From Rachycentron canadum (lineage: Eukaryota; Chordata; Actinopteri; Carangiformes; Rachycentridae), in the NCBI GenBank assembly GCA_038496675.1, contig CM076651.1, positions 17,099,482 to 17,163,481 of the forward strand: DNA of 64,000 nt, given 5' to 3'. The translations under genes and the position numbers were made by a program. The notes beneath the pieces were generated by a model. It ran no database searches. It saw only the letters and a program-made list of their open reading frames with translations, and was not told the origin of the DNA. Below, one piece after another: positions 24,060-36,259 of this stretch; the first letter of the stretch is position 1, and every line of letters starts with the position of its first letter.

Positions 24060-24860
24060 GTTTGATGAGTCTCAAGTCTGAGGTGTGCAAATGGGACTTA
24101 GTATCCCTTGCTGAAGGTTTTTGCTGATAACGGAAGTGCTCGATAAGCCAGGGAACATCAATCTTAGTGACAGAGATAGTCTCTGCTTCACACTAATAGG
24201 GTTGTAAAGGGCCTTCACCTTATATGGCCCAGCTAATAAACTCATTTGTGATGAGCCCGAAGGTCAACTGAATAGACATTCATATTCACCTACAAATTAC
24301 AGGTAGGTTTTCTCTTTGACAAGCTATAGAGAATTTGGTAGTCTGACATACATGTGATGGAGTGCTTAAAATTGTGATCTTTGGTATTGATGTTGCAGTT
24401 GTCAGGTTATACGTCATAAAAGAGGTTGAACTTTGGAGTGACATGAGAATATGTCAGATATCAAAATTCGACTTGGCAGTGTCTCGCACCACAAAGTCCA
24501 CTGTAATATATAGTTTTTCCATTCAGTGCCCCAGGATAGTCTGAAGCATCATATCATTGCTTTTGCAACATCATTGCCACACAGCCTTTTGAAGTCTGAG
24601 ACAATCCCTGAAATTATCAAACTCGGTGACACTTCATCTCATCTCGGTGTTTTGATGACAAAAACATCAGACAATGGCCTTTGTACAAGGGAGTGGGACT
24701 GCTACATTATCTGCACTCAATTTTATCTCCCTCAAAAAGTCTTCAAGGCCAAATCATAAAGACAGATCACTGAGGCTCCAAAGATGCAACTGTATCACTG
24801 TCAAGTTGTGGCTGACAAGATGTCTCACAAGCTGTTTTTAAAAAAAAGAAAACTAAGAAC
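24060..24860 (-). mobile_element. Possible Ty3/Gypsy-like relic, antisense
   Basis: Minus-strand translation around 24430-24520 gives, across a probable frameshift, NGKT...TVDFVVRDTAKSNFDI. This loosely recalls the end of a Ty3/Gypsy aspartic protease domain, where a GK-containing strand is followed by FYVVDT..NLLG. Stops and frame changes are frequent. No protease DTG, reverse transcriptase YxDD or LTR was found. The call rests on one short resemblance and may be wrong. Confidence 0.15.
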
Positions 24861-24869
24861 TAGATAGTT

Positions 24870-25429
24870 TCATCCCAGACACACAGATGATCTTTCACTC
24901 AAGTTGAGTAAACAGGATACTGGTGAATCATGTGATTACAATGTTCTGGGACATTGTAGCCATCTAATCAATTTCATTAGCTGCATAAATCATGACAGCT
25001 TGACATTTATTGTCGAGGTGATGGGTTGATCCTGTGGACTTGGAGACAGCTCTCATGGTGATTAATGTTGCTATCTCTCGAGAGTGAGGATAAAAAGAGT
25101 GTGTACAGAGAGACAAAGGGAGGGTTGAAAAGGAAAGGAAAATGACACAGAGCATTAAGTCCTCAAAGAGGTGCAGCGGCTGCTGTGCGGCAGAAAACTT
25201 TGTGTATCAATGAGGGCAGAATAATCTGTCATCTCTCAGTCTTACTGTGGTGCTCTTCAAATGAATGTATTTTCCTGCACTTCAGAATATTTAACATTGC
25301 AGTCACAATTTTTTCCATGTGGATTTGCAGAGTGTGGACTTTTGCAAAAACCATCAGCAAATAATCAACCAAGGAGCAAAGTCACAACAGTATTGTTTGA
25401 TATTCAGTTGTTACAGTCTGAAAGGCTGC
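24870..25429. other. Non-coding DNA, no gene seen
   Basis: No repeat array or exon signal. Confidence 0.4.
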
Positions 25430-25620
25430 TGCAGCTTTTCTGTCATTATTTGAATTGTATTTAATTGTTCATGCGCTTCACAGCTGGTGGAGTAGGAGAA
25501 TTTGAAAACAACCAGCCACCATGATTTAGCTGCCATTATATGCATTTGGCACTTGGGTTTGCTTTTTTCCTTTGCATAAACCCAATGAAAATTAGGTTCC
25601 TCACTGGCCACCATAGTGAA
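25430..25620. other. Conserved-element-like block
   Basis: Repeat-free sequence with spaced homeodomain and TALE-like words: TATTTAATTGTTCATGCGC near 25458, a CAGCTGG E-box near 25491, ATGATTTAGCTGCCATTATA near 25521, and CCAATGAAAATTAGG near 25582. Enhancer-like; conservation inferred. Confidence 0.3.
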
Positions 25621-27294
25621 AGAAACAGTTTGTAACTAGTATCTCCAGACAGTATCTTTTGGCAGTAGCAACTGTCTTAACTGCTCTGGTCTTTATATGT
25701 TTCCACCGTGTAAATAATCTGATTGGCCACCAAAAGAAATCACAAGGATAAACAGCGCAGTAGTTACAGTCCATTTGTTATACACAAATGCTTTTTGTTT
25801 TTTATCTCCACATCATACTCAAAATAATACACATGCTAATAGCAGCCATTAGAACTATTAAGCTGCCATTATTATTGTTGGTATTTATATCGTGTACGTG
25901 CTTCATTCAGTAGTAATTGCGTTTGAATTAAGCCTTAAAAAAATATTTGATTTAAGTTTTTGACTTGACTTGCTGGTGGCATTGTAAAATGCTGAATCAA
26001 TCATCTCAAGCAGAGACACACTCTTAATGTTGCAGATGCAGCATTTAGCATTAGCAGCGATTTTAAGTACATGTTTGTTGTGGTTAATAAAAATTTCAGA
26101 AAAAGAGAGTTTGTTCAAGTGTATTGGTGCAATAAAAGCAGCTAAAAACACAGACTACCTAACAAAGAGTGTCTTATGAACTCAAGGATCTGTTTACTCT
26201 TTCCGCAGCACACCACACCATTCACCTCTGTCCTACTGATGACCTAACATCTAAGCTCCACGTCTTCCCTGTAAACACAGAGGCTACACCCGCACAAAAA
26301 GACCATTGAGGGAGTGAAGACAGGCTAAAGAACTAAGTGGATACTTAGTGTGTACAGAGGACAGAAGACCTGTGGGAGGTGTTTGATAATTTATTTGCAT
26401 TACTGTTACAACTGTAATTATGTAATGGTTTAAGTATGTGTACAGTTTGCCTCTGTTTGATGCATCAGATCAAACTTGCATCTCTAGAGTACCCTGCACA
26501 CAAACAAAAACACACTCATACCCCTAAGCAGGAAATCCATGGTCAGGCCTTGTTTATTTATCTGCTGGAGGAATCTCATCAGTGAGTCACTTGGCGTGGC
26601 TTTGGCCTTCTCAAGCATCATCGTCGTGTGTAGGACTTGACCTCAGTATAAACCCTCAGAGCCCTGAATAAAGCCCCTGCTTGTCCCGGGCACGGACCCA
26701 TATATACTGTACATGCACTTAGCCTCCAAGTCACTGGAGACTGTTTGCTTCTATGTTTGGGCCCGCGCCCAAGCTCCTTGTATATATGTGTGAGCTTATG
26801 TGTGTATGATTAAAAAAAATGCAGAAAAGCCACAGGATGGATTTGCAAGGGGATGCCTGACTGACAAATAAAATGCAAAAAAAAATGCAGTCACTACCAA
26901 ACACTAGCTCCCTCAAAATATCTTATCCTTTCTCCCCAATTCCTTGCATCTTGTACTTTGTCTAACTTCTGTCCACATCTAGTCTTCCTCTGGGAGCCCG
27001 CTTTTCCTTCCTGAATGTGTATTTAATTTGAAGAAAGTGAGAGAGGAGAAATGAAAAGTTTCCAAAACCCCTCTGTTTATGTTGAAATATGCAAATACTC
27101 AGCCGGACCCTGATAAACAATATGTAATCTACTCGCCAGTTATCCATCGTCACGTGACAATATCTCCGTGGCTGCTGTCCAGAAAAGCCCCTGATGTGAT
27201 GAGAGATCCCCCTCTCTGTGTTTCCGCATCCTTTTTACCTTCCTAAAGGAATTCCTAGTTTGTATTAGGGATTCATGCCGGCACCAGGCAGAGG
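25621..27294. other. Non-coding DNA, AT-rich, no gene seen
   Basis: Contains another enhancer-like stretch near 26015-26150 (TTAGCATTAGCAGCGATTTT, then GTGGTTAATAAAAATTTC). The remainder shows nothing notable. Confidence 0.4.
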
Positions 27295-28460
27295 GAGAGA
27301 CAGTGTGGTCTAGCGAATGTTTCTAAATACACTAATTCCATTTGCGAGGGGAAATGGAGATATGAAACATATGATATCGGTGAGCTGAAAAGCCAATGTA
27401 CGATTTATATTGTGCATAAATGTAAACATTCTTATATGCACAGGCTGTGTAGACATCTCGCTCAACTGAGGTATGTGAAATTAAAAGTATCCAGGCCATG
27501 ACCTTTGATTCAATCTATATGCCCTCAAGTCAAAACCCTAAATCTTACTTCCATAACCCCCTGCTTGCTTAGAGGCAATATGTGTCATAGGGAGAATAGC
27601 CGATCATTAGAAATACGGCAATATTATTTTTCTTCCAGCTACCATGTATCGATAAACTGCAACCTTTATCAAAATGAAGAGGGGGGAACGTGATATATCA
27701 TTATCTGAAAGGCATGCCACAGCAGCTGCTGATGCTGTGTAGGCAATCCTCTTAGGCCAAAAGGTAACGTAATTTATTGGACCTCAACACTGCGGCTGTC
27801 ACAACATGTGCAAGCAGAAGATCTATCGGCACCCCCTTATTCACTTATGATTATTACTGATCATCTGCCCAAATGACTTATCAATAAAGCGGAGGCCGAG
27901 CAGATAATTTATCTGTATGGTTTTGTCGATATCAAGTTCAGAGTCAACAGCCTTGAAAGGATAAGGGGCCTTGGACGTCAGGTGATGGATTGCCACACAA
28001 GGCCCCCATGGAAATATGACCCTTTTAATAAATTTGCAGAATCTTGCCCTCTTCCGCTTTCCTCCAACACCCTTTCCATTCTTCTCACTCTTTTTCATGA
28101 AAGTGAGCTTTATTTTCAAGGTTTGTTTGCTGACTAACCTTGTAACATCGCTTTCCTACAAAGACTTCAAACTGTCAAACCTATGAACACAAATATTTGG
28201 TCTGTTCAAGTGTAAAATGTGTGACACCTAGACCACACATGTCTATGCAAGACCTGTGAATCATAAAGGACATTGAAAACGATGAGACAAGTCTGTCCGG
28301 GGTCAATGTAAACCCTGCCAGGAGACTTCAATATGGCATTTGCTTCATAAATCACGCTATGATTCTTAGGACGTACGGGGTCAATGCACGTTCTGTAAAT
28401 ATCAGCCATTTGTATTTGACAAGAGCCCGTGACTTTCCAGAGTCGCACAATAGTTCTTAG
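27295..28460. other. Cluster of conserved-element-like blocks
   Basis: Three repeat-free blocks (about 27295-27460, 27690-28130 and 28200-28460) share a complex, motif-dense look. The first has ATTCCATTTGCGAGG and CATATGATATCGG. The second has CCCCCATGGAAATATGACCC and TTTTAATAAATTTGCAG. The third has two copies of CGGGGTCAATG (28298-28308 and 28376-28386). Together they resemble an enhancer cluster of a developmental locus. No coding frame is credible. Confidence 0.35.
28298..28386 (+). repeat. Direct repeat of CGGGGTCAATG, 78 bases apart
   Basis: Exact 11-base copies at 28298-28308 and 28376-28386. Each contains GGTCAA, a nuclear-receptor half-site-like word. Confidence 0.5.
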
Positions 28461-31400
28461 TGTTTACCTTCCAAATCTAACCTTTGTGCGCTAAGCTCTA
28501 TCTCACCAACAGTTCTCAGTTCCGTCACAGGCCGCACCCTGCATAGACCCATCTGGATGTAGTGTTGGGTAACACTGTTAGCTTTAGCGGAGTGATAAGT
28601 GTCAAGCCAATCTGATCTCACCTTTTTCTCTCAGACAAAAGCATCCAATGCATTCCTTTGGCATCGGTTTCTTTTGGGTTTTTACTAATGAACTGTATAA
28701 TTTTCTCACATTAAGCTTTGCACCGAAGTGGAGATAGCGATAAGGAATCAAATAGTGATTATATTCGTAATAACCTTTGAGACAAGCTAAGACTGAGAAA
28801 GAAAGTTTTCTATCAGCGTTCCCCTTGATGTTTGCCTTGGCTAAAGCACCTCAAGTCTTCCGCTTATTAAAGTCATGATGAATATATTCTATCTGATGGA
28901 CGCCCAGCTTCCTGGTATTTAGCAGTGCAAATTTCTAACCTGCTTCTACCTTCTCCTGCTTTAGTCTTCCCACCTCACTACTTAAGCTTTGTGAGCAACC
29001 TCATTGTTGAGGCATGTTTTTAAGAAGTCATAGTGTTGCTCTTGTTTTGGGTCAGCTGTCAAGCCCTCTATCTCTGGGAAGTCCCAAAATAGCCCCATTT
29101 TACACCCTTTTAAAGGACAAGCTAGAGAAAGGACTTGGAACTGCAACCAGGCACCAACTGACTTGATGCTAAAAACCAGACTAAATCACACGTGTATCCT
29201 TATTCAAACAATCTCTAATAGATATTGGCAAGAAAGTGTAAAAGGTTCATTATCAGGGAGTTCAAATGATAGCAAGAGACCCGCCAGAAAAACACTGGAG
29301 ACTTGATATCCCCATTTCTTTTCTTCCTTTTTTGGGCAGTAATGTCCTTTCATTGATTGTGAAGTGTTCCGATCAGATTTGCCAGTATCTAGGAGTCAGA
29401 GGAGTCAGATCCATTTGTTGAGATCATGTTTGACATGATGGTTAGCTCCTATTTTAAAGGCTCCAGCAATGAGAAACAGAGCCTCCCCTTTCATTTTTCT
29501 CTTTTTTTTCTCTACAGTCTCTCTGCAGTTTATTATTCAACATGACCCACAGTTAAAGAACGCTTCCTCTCTTATCTATATGTCAAAGAGATCAATAACC
29601 CATCCAGCCATTGCCACCACAATGAAATCCTGTAAATGTGCCAAGGAGCTGCAAAAGTTCCCAATAAATGCGTAGCAAAACTTTCAATTTGTGGCTTTCT
29701 TGGTGTGGCTCTTGCAGCCAATGGGTTGTCAGTCAGGGCCCTGTTTCAAAAAGCCCTGAGGTTTGTTTGCTGCTGGTTCTTTTTGGAAACTTGTGGCTTT
29801 GTGACATCCGCAGCCATCCATTGGGCCATGTTGCAGTATTGCCTCATATTATCCAGAGTTGAGGAGAATTGTTTTTGGCAACAGAATGCTAACATTTTCC
29901 TACGGTGCAAACCTCCAAGTGGGGCGCTCTTCTTCTCCTCACGCCTGAGGATGATGATGAGCAAGCTTTGTATGCTTTGTCTTCTCATTGGTAAATTATA
30001 TGACTAGATTATAGTATTGGTCATTCTACGAAGGTTTGATTCGAGCTGTACATGCAAAACCTCTGTATATGCTTCATGACCCAAGTCAGAAAACCCCCTT
30101 GGGACGGTTCTGCTGTTTTTTCACGTTACATGAGTTCTGGAAATAAACTGAGCAGGATTTTGCTCAATCATGTGTTTTAGGCTGTGACAGGTCTTGTAAA
30201 AACAATGAAGCAGTCCACACTGAGTGTCTCTCCCCATGTCGTGTTTTCTTTTGTCCGCTTGGTCATCATGGCATGTCAATACGAATGGTGCTAAAGTGGT
30301 GTTGAAAAACTCCTGACTCTGTCCAATAACAAAAGCTGCGCTATGAAACACTAATAATGGTGGGGCTTTCCCTCCCTCCTAGTGTGAAAGCACACACCAC
30401 AGACATGGTAAGATATACATATACACACACACACTCTCACATACACAAACACACACATTTACGCATACCCCTAATGAGGGTCTGGACAGCTCTTGGTGGA
30501 AGGATTCTGCAGGTGGCTGCACTTTCATCAAGCCACAACTGGATTTGTTTATGTTTGAGGTCATATGGGCCAGAGAGAGAAGTTTGTGTGCCCAGACATA
30601 CACTTACACACACTTTCTAATTACCCTCGCTTCAGTGTTTTCTCTTTTCCATAAGACGTATTGACATGTCAGCGTTTAGCAGGGTAGATACAGAACAAAT
30701 GGACAATTTTACCCCTCTCAGTGTAGTGGAAAATGTATCACTCTCAACATAGGCCAGGCTGTATTTGGACCTGTCTCACTGACAGAGTAAAAGTCACTTT
30801 GAGATGACGGTGACACGTGCAATAAATCATAGCACCGCCAGTCAGTGGCCAATCACATTTTCCTTCCCTAATTAATAGCTTATTTATTTGCTTGGCGGGG
30901 TCCCACTGCAAGGCTTTGCTATTCTATGTGTGTTTCTCACTGTGTCTGGGGTGTGTGTGTGCGCATGTGTGCATGTGTGCGCGCGGGTCAGCATACAGTA
31001 TGCCAGTGTTGATAGAGTGTCTCCACCTGCCTTTGTCTTGCAGTTATTGTCATCATTGCACAAGCCCTTGCGTTTCACCACTGGAAACACGGTTAACCGC
31101 CAATCTTTAAATTCTACTTTTAACAAGAAAAAAAACAACTCGCTGGATCACGTTTCAACAGACAAACAATCTGGATTAAAATTGCATAGAATCCAAAGCC
31201 AAGACGCTTTACAATTAGCATTTTCCTGACAGTCAGCGCAGTTGTTCTAGACTCAAAACTGAGGTTTGGACGATAGAAAGCCCACACAGTCCGACCCCCC
31301 ACCTGAAGTTGAAAGACATTAAGGAATCAGTAAAACCACTCATGTCTGCTTGCATGTTTTCTACAGTTTTAGGTTACTCTTGCACAATTTGATACACACA

Positions 31401-31559
31401 CATATTTACACTTGGCATGTAGCTGAGCAGAGCAGGGGGAAAGTCCAGAAATTGTCTTATAGTTGTTGAACGCCTGGTAGCATTTTAGACGACCCAGCCA
31501 AGCTGTTGGTTTTGTAAACTGTTGCAGCTGGTCTTGTGCATTACAAGAAAGAGGAAGTG

Positions 31560-31560
<1 letters not shown>
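28461..31560. other. Non-coding DNA, no gene seen
   Basis: AT-rich and mostly repeat-free. An enhancer-like part lies at about 29400-29470 and 29620-29860. Short CA/TG tracts sit near 30421-30456 and 30950-30990. The 123-codon + strand frame at 29636-30007 has no recognisable domain and overlaps an open antisense frame. Confidence 0.45.

Positions 31561-31561
<1 letters not shown>

Positions 31562-31591
<30 letters not shown>
31562..31591. repeat. (TC)n microsatellite
   Basis: About 15 pure units. Confidence 0.9.
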
Positions 31592-31593
<2 letters not shown>

Positions 31594-33975
31594 TCTATCA
31601 CCATGTTTAAAGTTCACAAGCACATTTACTTACATAGCAGACACATTACCTTAATTTATCTTTCTTTTTAGTGAATAACCCAACACATTTGCTGCATCGA
31701 ATGGTTATATTGTATATTCCACAGAATAAGTAAGTAAATAAAAGAGAGAGGAAGTTTGTTTGTTTTAAGACAAAATAGCCATTTTGTAATGTGCTTCCCT
31801 TGTTCATTCAAACCATCTGTGGCTGTCTTTCAGTCTCAGAAATATAATACATACACATACCCTCACAACATATTGCTTAGAGACCAGAGTTGTTCTTTAT
31901 TTATTTTTTAAATTAAACTCTAACAACCGAACAGCAGTTTTACATATTCTACTTTCAATCCGCTATTAACTATTATCAGCTGCTAACTTATCACTCCCTC
32001 ATTATTAACAACTGGCGTCTTTACTGTCAGGACCTGTTGTAAACATGCACCTGTTGTAAACATAAAATGCACACAATGTAAATTTAGACTTATGACAATG
32101 TGCAATGATTTACCATATATTTACTTTGGTTGTTTTGGTGCTCTGTGAGGCATGAGTGTCGCACAGCGCATACACTTGTTGCTCTGTTTGTTCATTTGTT
32201 TTTTTCCGTCATGGACACACATTAGTGATATTTTGACAAATAACAAAGCTGTCCACCATTCACACATTTTATTTTTGATACCATGTGACAAATTCGATTG
32301 GCCTTAAAGGAGGCTGCATCTCTTGTGGGAGATGACATGTTTACTCTTGTGTTGTTTGCAACTGATTTCAGGAAGAGGAGGCTTCTGTGAAGGTTTAGAT
32401 GATGTGTAAGTAGGCTGAGAACAGTGTTGTAAGTATCTGTGGTGTAATTGCTCCCATTTGGTGAGGCTGGGAAACAGATCCCTTGACAGCTTAATGTAGG
32501 AAATCATGGTATACTCTGCATCAGTGCACACATGGCCCATCTGGTTCACAAGTTTAGTGTGAGGAGAGAAAGAAGAATTGAGGGTGAACTTTTTCCCCAG
32601 TGTCACAGGCCCAGAAGAAATGGGTTAAACAACTGACACATAAGCATTTAATTGCTGCAATATACAAAAGATATATTTGCCATTGTGTCTTGGCAGAAAA
32701 GATGTGACAGCCAGGCAGAGACAGAGGTCTAATTATTTGTTAGTTGTTGGTTTGAACAGTAGTTTTGCTGGTAGGTTTGATGTGACAACTTTAGCTGGTG
32801 AAGTTACGTGGTTCTTGCCTCTGAGCTCTGGGGATAAAACTTCGAAATAAGCATGCTTGGTGTGCCATAGTGGTGTTATACTACTCTTTAAAATGGCCAC
32901 TGTTTACCAGCAAATGAAACAAATTGGTCTCACGCTCATAGAGGAAGATGAATGTCGTAGTCTAGTCATTCTTAAACATAGTTTTCACACTCAACCTTTA
33001 TTTGCATTGGTTGGTTTTGAACATATTTTTTCACTTTTGTATTTCAAACTTTTTATACTGAAAACTTCTTTACGTAATCCTAATATTTGTGTGTCTGTGT
33101 GTGTCATATAAGAGATGGAGAAATAAAATGATAGCTATGGATTGCATTGAAATTTTGCATAAAGTCAGAATTATTGTAATATTGTAATTTGGCTTAAAGG
33201 ACAAGAGTCTGTACGTAGAGCATGTGGAGGCAAATGTGAGTGCACACATCTACAAGTTCATAGACACAATTCACAATCACTTCCTGTGAATTGAAGCCTT
33301 GTATCGAAAAGGTGCATAAAATAAGTCGCTGTAGGCCAGAATTCAAAGAATAGCTCCACAGTTTCCATGTCAGATTATACAACAGATAAATGTCTCTTTC
33401 CCAGTCATGGTGGGCCACATTGGTTTAGGAAATACAAACTCTAATATAGAGGCCAGTCTTGTCACAACACCCAAACAACTCACCTACTGTTAAAGAGCAG
33501 ATGGGGAGGATAGGGAGCAGGAAAAGGGAGGCTCAGATATGCTGTGTGTCTGTGCTTGAGGAAGTTTTATTGGCCTAATTTCTCTTAAACTCAGTAAAGT
33601 ACCACGTCAATCCCCCACCCTTCCTAAAACTGCTCTGAAAACAGTCTGCATCTCGTCTTTGATCCTCATTTGCCATCAATGGGCTTCAGAGAGGGAGAGA
33701 AAGAGACAGACGGATGGAGAGAATCTGGGTTGCCATTATACGTGAAATGCCCCCTCATTGCAGCAGAGCAGCCCCATCTCTTCATCATTCCCCCACTTCC
33801 TTCATTTCCTCTGGCAGACACTGGGAGCATTCTACCACCCATCTGCCCCCAGTAAATATTGCTTGAAGGCTTAATTATACAGACACTCTCAGACACACAC
33901 AGAAACAGTCTGAGCGAAATTTCCTGCAATGCTGAAGCGGAGAATTAACGTCAAATCTGTGGGGCATTCATTCAT

Positions 33976-33979
<4 letters not shown>
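31592..33979. other. Non-coding DNA, AT-rich
   Basis: Holds a 17-base tandem repeat at 32032-32065 and an unexplained 100-codon antisense frame at 32304-32606. Otherwise ordinary. Confidence 0.45.
32032..32065 (+). repeat. Two tandem 17-base units with forkhead-like cores
   Basis: ACCTGTTGTAAACAT occurs twice in a row with a 17-base period (32032 and 32049). Each unit has TGTAAACA-type sequence, the FOX consensus, and the second begins inside a CACCTG E-box. Confidence 0.5.

Positions 33980-34027
<48 letters not shown>
33980..34027. repeat. (GT)n microsatellite
   Basis: About 24 pure units, ending 330 bases before the candidate exon. Confidence 0.95.
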
Positions 34028-34029
<2 letters not shown>

Positions 34030-34350
34030 TGTTATGTTTGCATCTGTGTGTATTTTTGTGACCTCTCAGTCCATTATTATATCCCTCTGGTTACATTTCT
34101 ACCCCAGAGGGTTTGTGTGATGAACTGTGAACACCCTGTGTTCATGTCATCAAGCGGCGATGGTCACAAGCCACGGCTGCTGCCCCTTGCAGCAAAGGAA
34201 TCAATATTGTCCTTAATGATTTAATAAACAGATTTTCCTCTCAATCAAATAAGTAAGAAAATATTTTTGTTCTCGCTGCATTCGCTTTTGGGGACTGAGT
34301 GAGTTTTGGTACCATTAAGCACTCTATAAATATGTATCTTTTTGTGTTTG
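34028..34350 (+). other. Probable intron upstream of the exon
   Basis: AT-rich, ends in a T-rich tract. Contains CTCGCTGCATTCGC and GGTACCATTAAGCACTC; the latter may hold the branch point, but its assignment is uncertain. Confidence 0.4.
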
Positions 34351-34366
34351 TTTTTCCCAGCAGATG
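34351..34366 (+). promoter_or_regulatory. Tandem (NAGNAG) 3' splice site
   Basis: A T-rich tract runs from about 34335 into TTTTTCCCAGCAG. Both AGs are usable 3' splice sites three bases apart (exon starts 34361 or 34364). NAGNAG acceptors are known to give isoforms that differ by one residue, here one Gln directly before MetMet. Confidence 0.5.
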
Positions 34367-34411
34367 ATGAATGACCACGAAGAAGCCTCCCCGGACAGCT
34401 GCATCAAAAAG
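34361..34411 (+). CDS. Candidate internal coding exon, 17 codons, protein not recognised
   Basis: The segment is preceded by a long T-rich tract ending TTTTTCCCAG and followed by AAG|GTAGGA, so both splice signals are present. It is 51 nt, a multiple of three. Only one phase is open; the other two hit TGA. The open phase reads QMMNDHEEASPDSCIKK. Thirteen of 17 third positions are G or C while the flanks are AT-rich, which is typical of fish coding sequence. The acceptor is a tandem CAG CAG, so a 48-nt form lacking the first Gln is possible. Two adjacent Met codons (34364 and 34367) mean this could instead be the first coding exon, entered by a 5' UTR intron. The peptide is acidic then basic and could suit an unstructured part of a nuclear protein, but that is inference. 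I did not recognise the family and give no symbol. No neighbouring exon is certain. Confidence 0.55.
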
Positions 34412-34804
34412 GTAGGACAGTTATAGCTGCTAGTGTTATGTTAACAATCCTGACCCTGTACTTCTGTCTGACAACTACAAGGTTTCCCTACCCATTAAAG
34501 GTATCCAAGTCCTTTCGAGGGGGAAAGTAATAAAGTGAAAGTTTGTAGCAAGCACAGAAAGTAGGACTTCTACACTGGCTGCGTTTGTGCATGTGTATTT
34601 GTAAAATGACATCTTTAAAACAAGTACCCCCAGCTGCAGATTTCTTTGTGCGTACATCCACTTCCAGCTCTTTGATCATTTTGATAAGGTGTAAGCTTCA
34701 CCTTATAGAGATTTTAGCCTTTTAAAACATCTACACTTTTTTTTGATGGCTACATCAATATATTTTTTTCAGTATGAAATTTCTTGTGCTTTCTACAAAC
34801 ATGT
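34412..34804 (+). other. Probable intron downstream of the exon
   Basis: Starts with the GTAGGA donor and continues as AT-rich sequence without other signals up to the GATA/GACA block. Confidence 0.4.
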
Positions 34805-34847
<43 letters not shown>

Positions 34848-34848
34848 C

Positions 34849-34910
<62 letters not shown>

Positions 34911-34911
34911 A
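34805..34911. repeat. (GACA)n-(GATA)n tetranucleotide block
   Basis: Three GATA units, about nine GACA/GACC units, then about 15 pure GATA units. The same two unit types recur in the opposite order at 39093-39194. Confidence 0.95.
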
Positions 34912-36190
34912 TAAATCAGCTGTTTTATTGGAAAGGGCTTCACTAACTCATTAGCCTTGCTTATACAAGAACGCTAACAGACAATGATACGCCGACAAAT
35001 ACGCTGACACTAACACACACTGGGACCAATACGTGCCATTGACTAGTCACTGACCACTTTATGAGGTGATAAATTTACTGAGGAGGCTGGGCAGTTTGTT
35101 TTTACGGCCAGTGTAGCCGGGTCAAGACAAGACAGCGAGAGAGTTCATGTCCATCTAATTGTCCGTGAAAGAACAATGGGACACTCTTTCTTTCTGAGGG
35201 TGACTGAAGCTGTGCAGGCGTGGCTCAAGTCAGTGGCATGGCAGCTAAAACCCAAATCAATGGCTGAAAAATGTAATAGTGGTAAATTGTATTTACTTTA
35301 TTTACAAAAGTTTTTTTGTTTTGTTTTTTTTTAAAATCAGGTTGAAGCTTTATAGAAAAAAATTATTTTTGTATTATGGTACCTGTATTTCAAACACTGA
35401 AACCTACTACATGTTCAAATACAAAACCTACTTTGTGTGTTTTGTCTTAAAAAGTGCAACTTACAGCTAAAAGCATTCATTATGTCATCTGAGAGGCTTG
35501 CTGTGGTGTTGCCAACTCGTTTTCATGTGCTATGGATTTAGTTATCAAAGAAATTCAAACTGAGATTTGTACTATGTTTCTATGTTGCTTTTGTCTTATC
35601 TTACATGACAGGATGGTCAAAACATCAGCAGCAGAACGAATGGTGGACTTCTTTTCCGTTCAAAATCCATCTCTTAATAAAAGCAGTGTGTGAGAGGAGA
35701 GTGCATGCATACATCGTCTCATGAGCAACCTTAGCAAGACGTATTTCACTTAAAATCTCTTTTGGCGTAATTGACAATTATGACCAATTTGGGCCTTAGG
35801 AAAACAAAATCACGTAAATTTCCTCATTTGCATTTCAGGTCAGGGGTCTTGTTGCTGTACCGTCTATAAACAGGCAGGCATGCAAATCACCGACTTCTTG
35901 GTTGATTTGAAATCCTACATTAGTCAATGAGCTTATTTTAAGAGTCGACCGCAGGTGGTTTGGGCTGTTCCCTGTTCCCCACATGTTCGTACAATGTGGA
36001 AAAACCTAGACGGTTTTATAAACTACCTAACCACCTTCCACATGAGAGTGGCCCGTGCACTGCGCGCACAAACTTTTATATGATGTCAAGCACATAGACA
36101 CGTACAGTGCTGTAGATGCACAGTTGTAATCCACACACACAGATGACAGAACACAGACATAAAGTACACTTACCTACAGTAAGTCAAATC

Positions 36191-36193
<3 letters not shown>
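34912..36193. other. Non-coding DNA
   Basis: AT-rich with T runs near 35310-35331. No exon seen. Confidence 0.4.

Positions 36194-36257
<64 letters not shown>
36194..36257. repeat. (CA)n microsatellite
   Basis: About 32 pure units. Confidence 0.95.
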
Positions 36258-36259
<2 letters not shown>

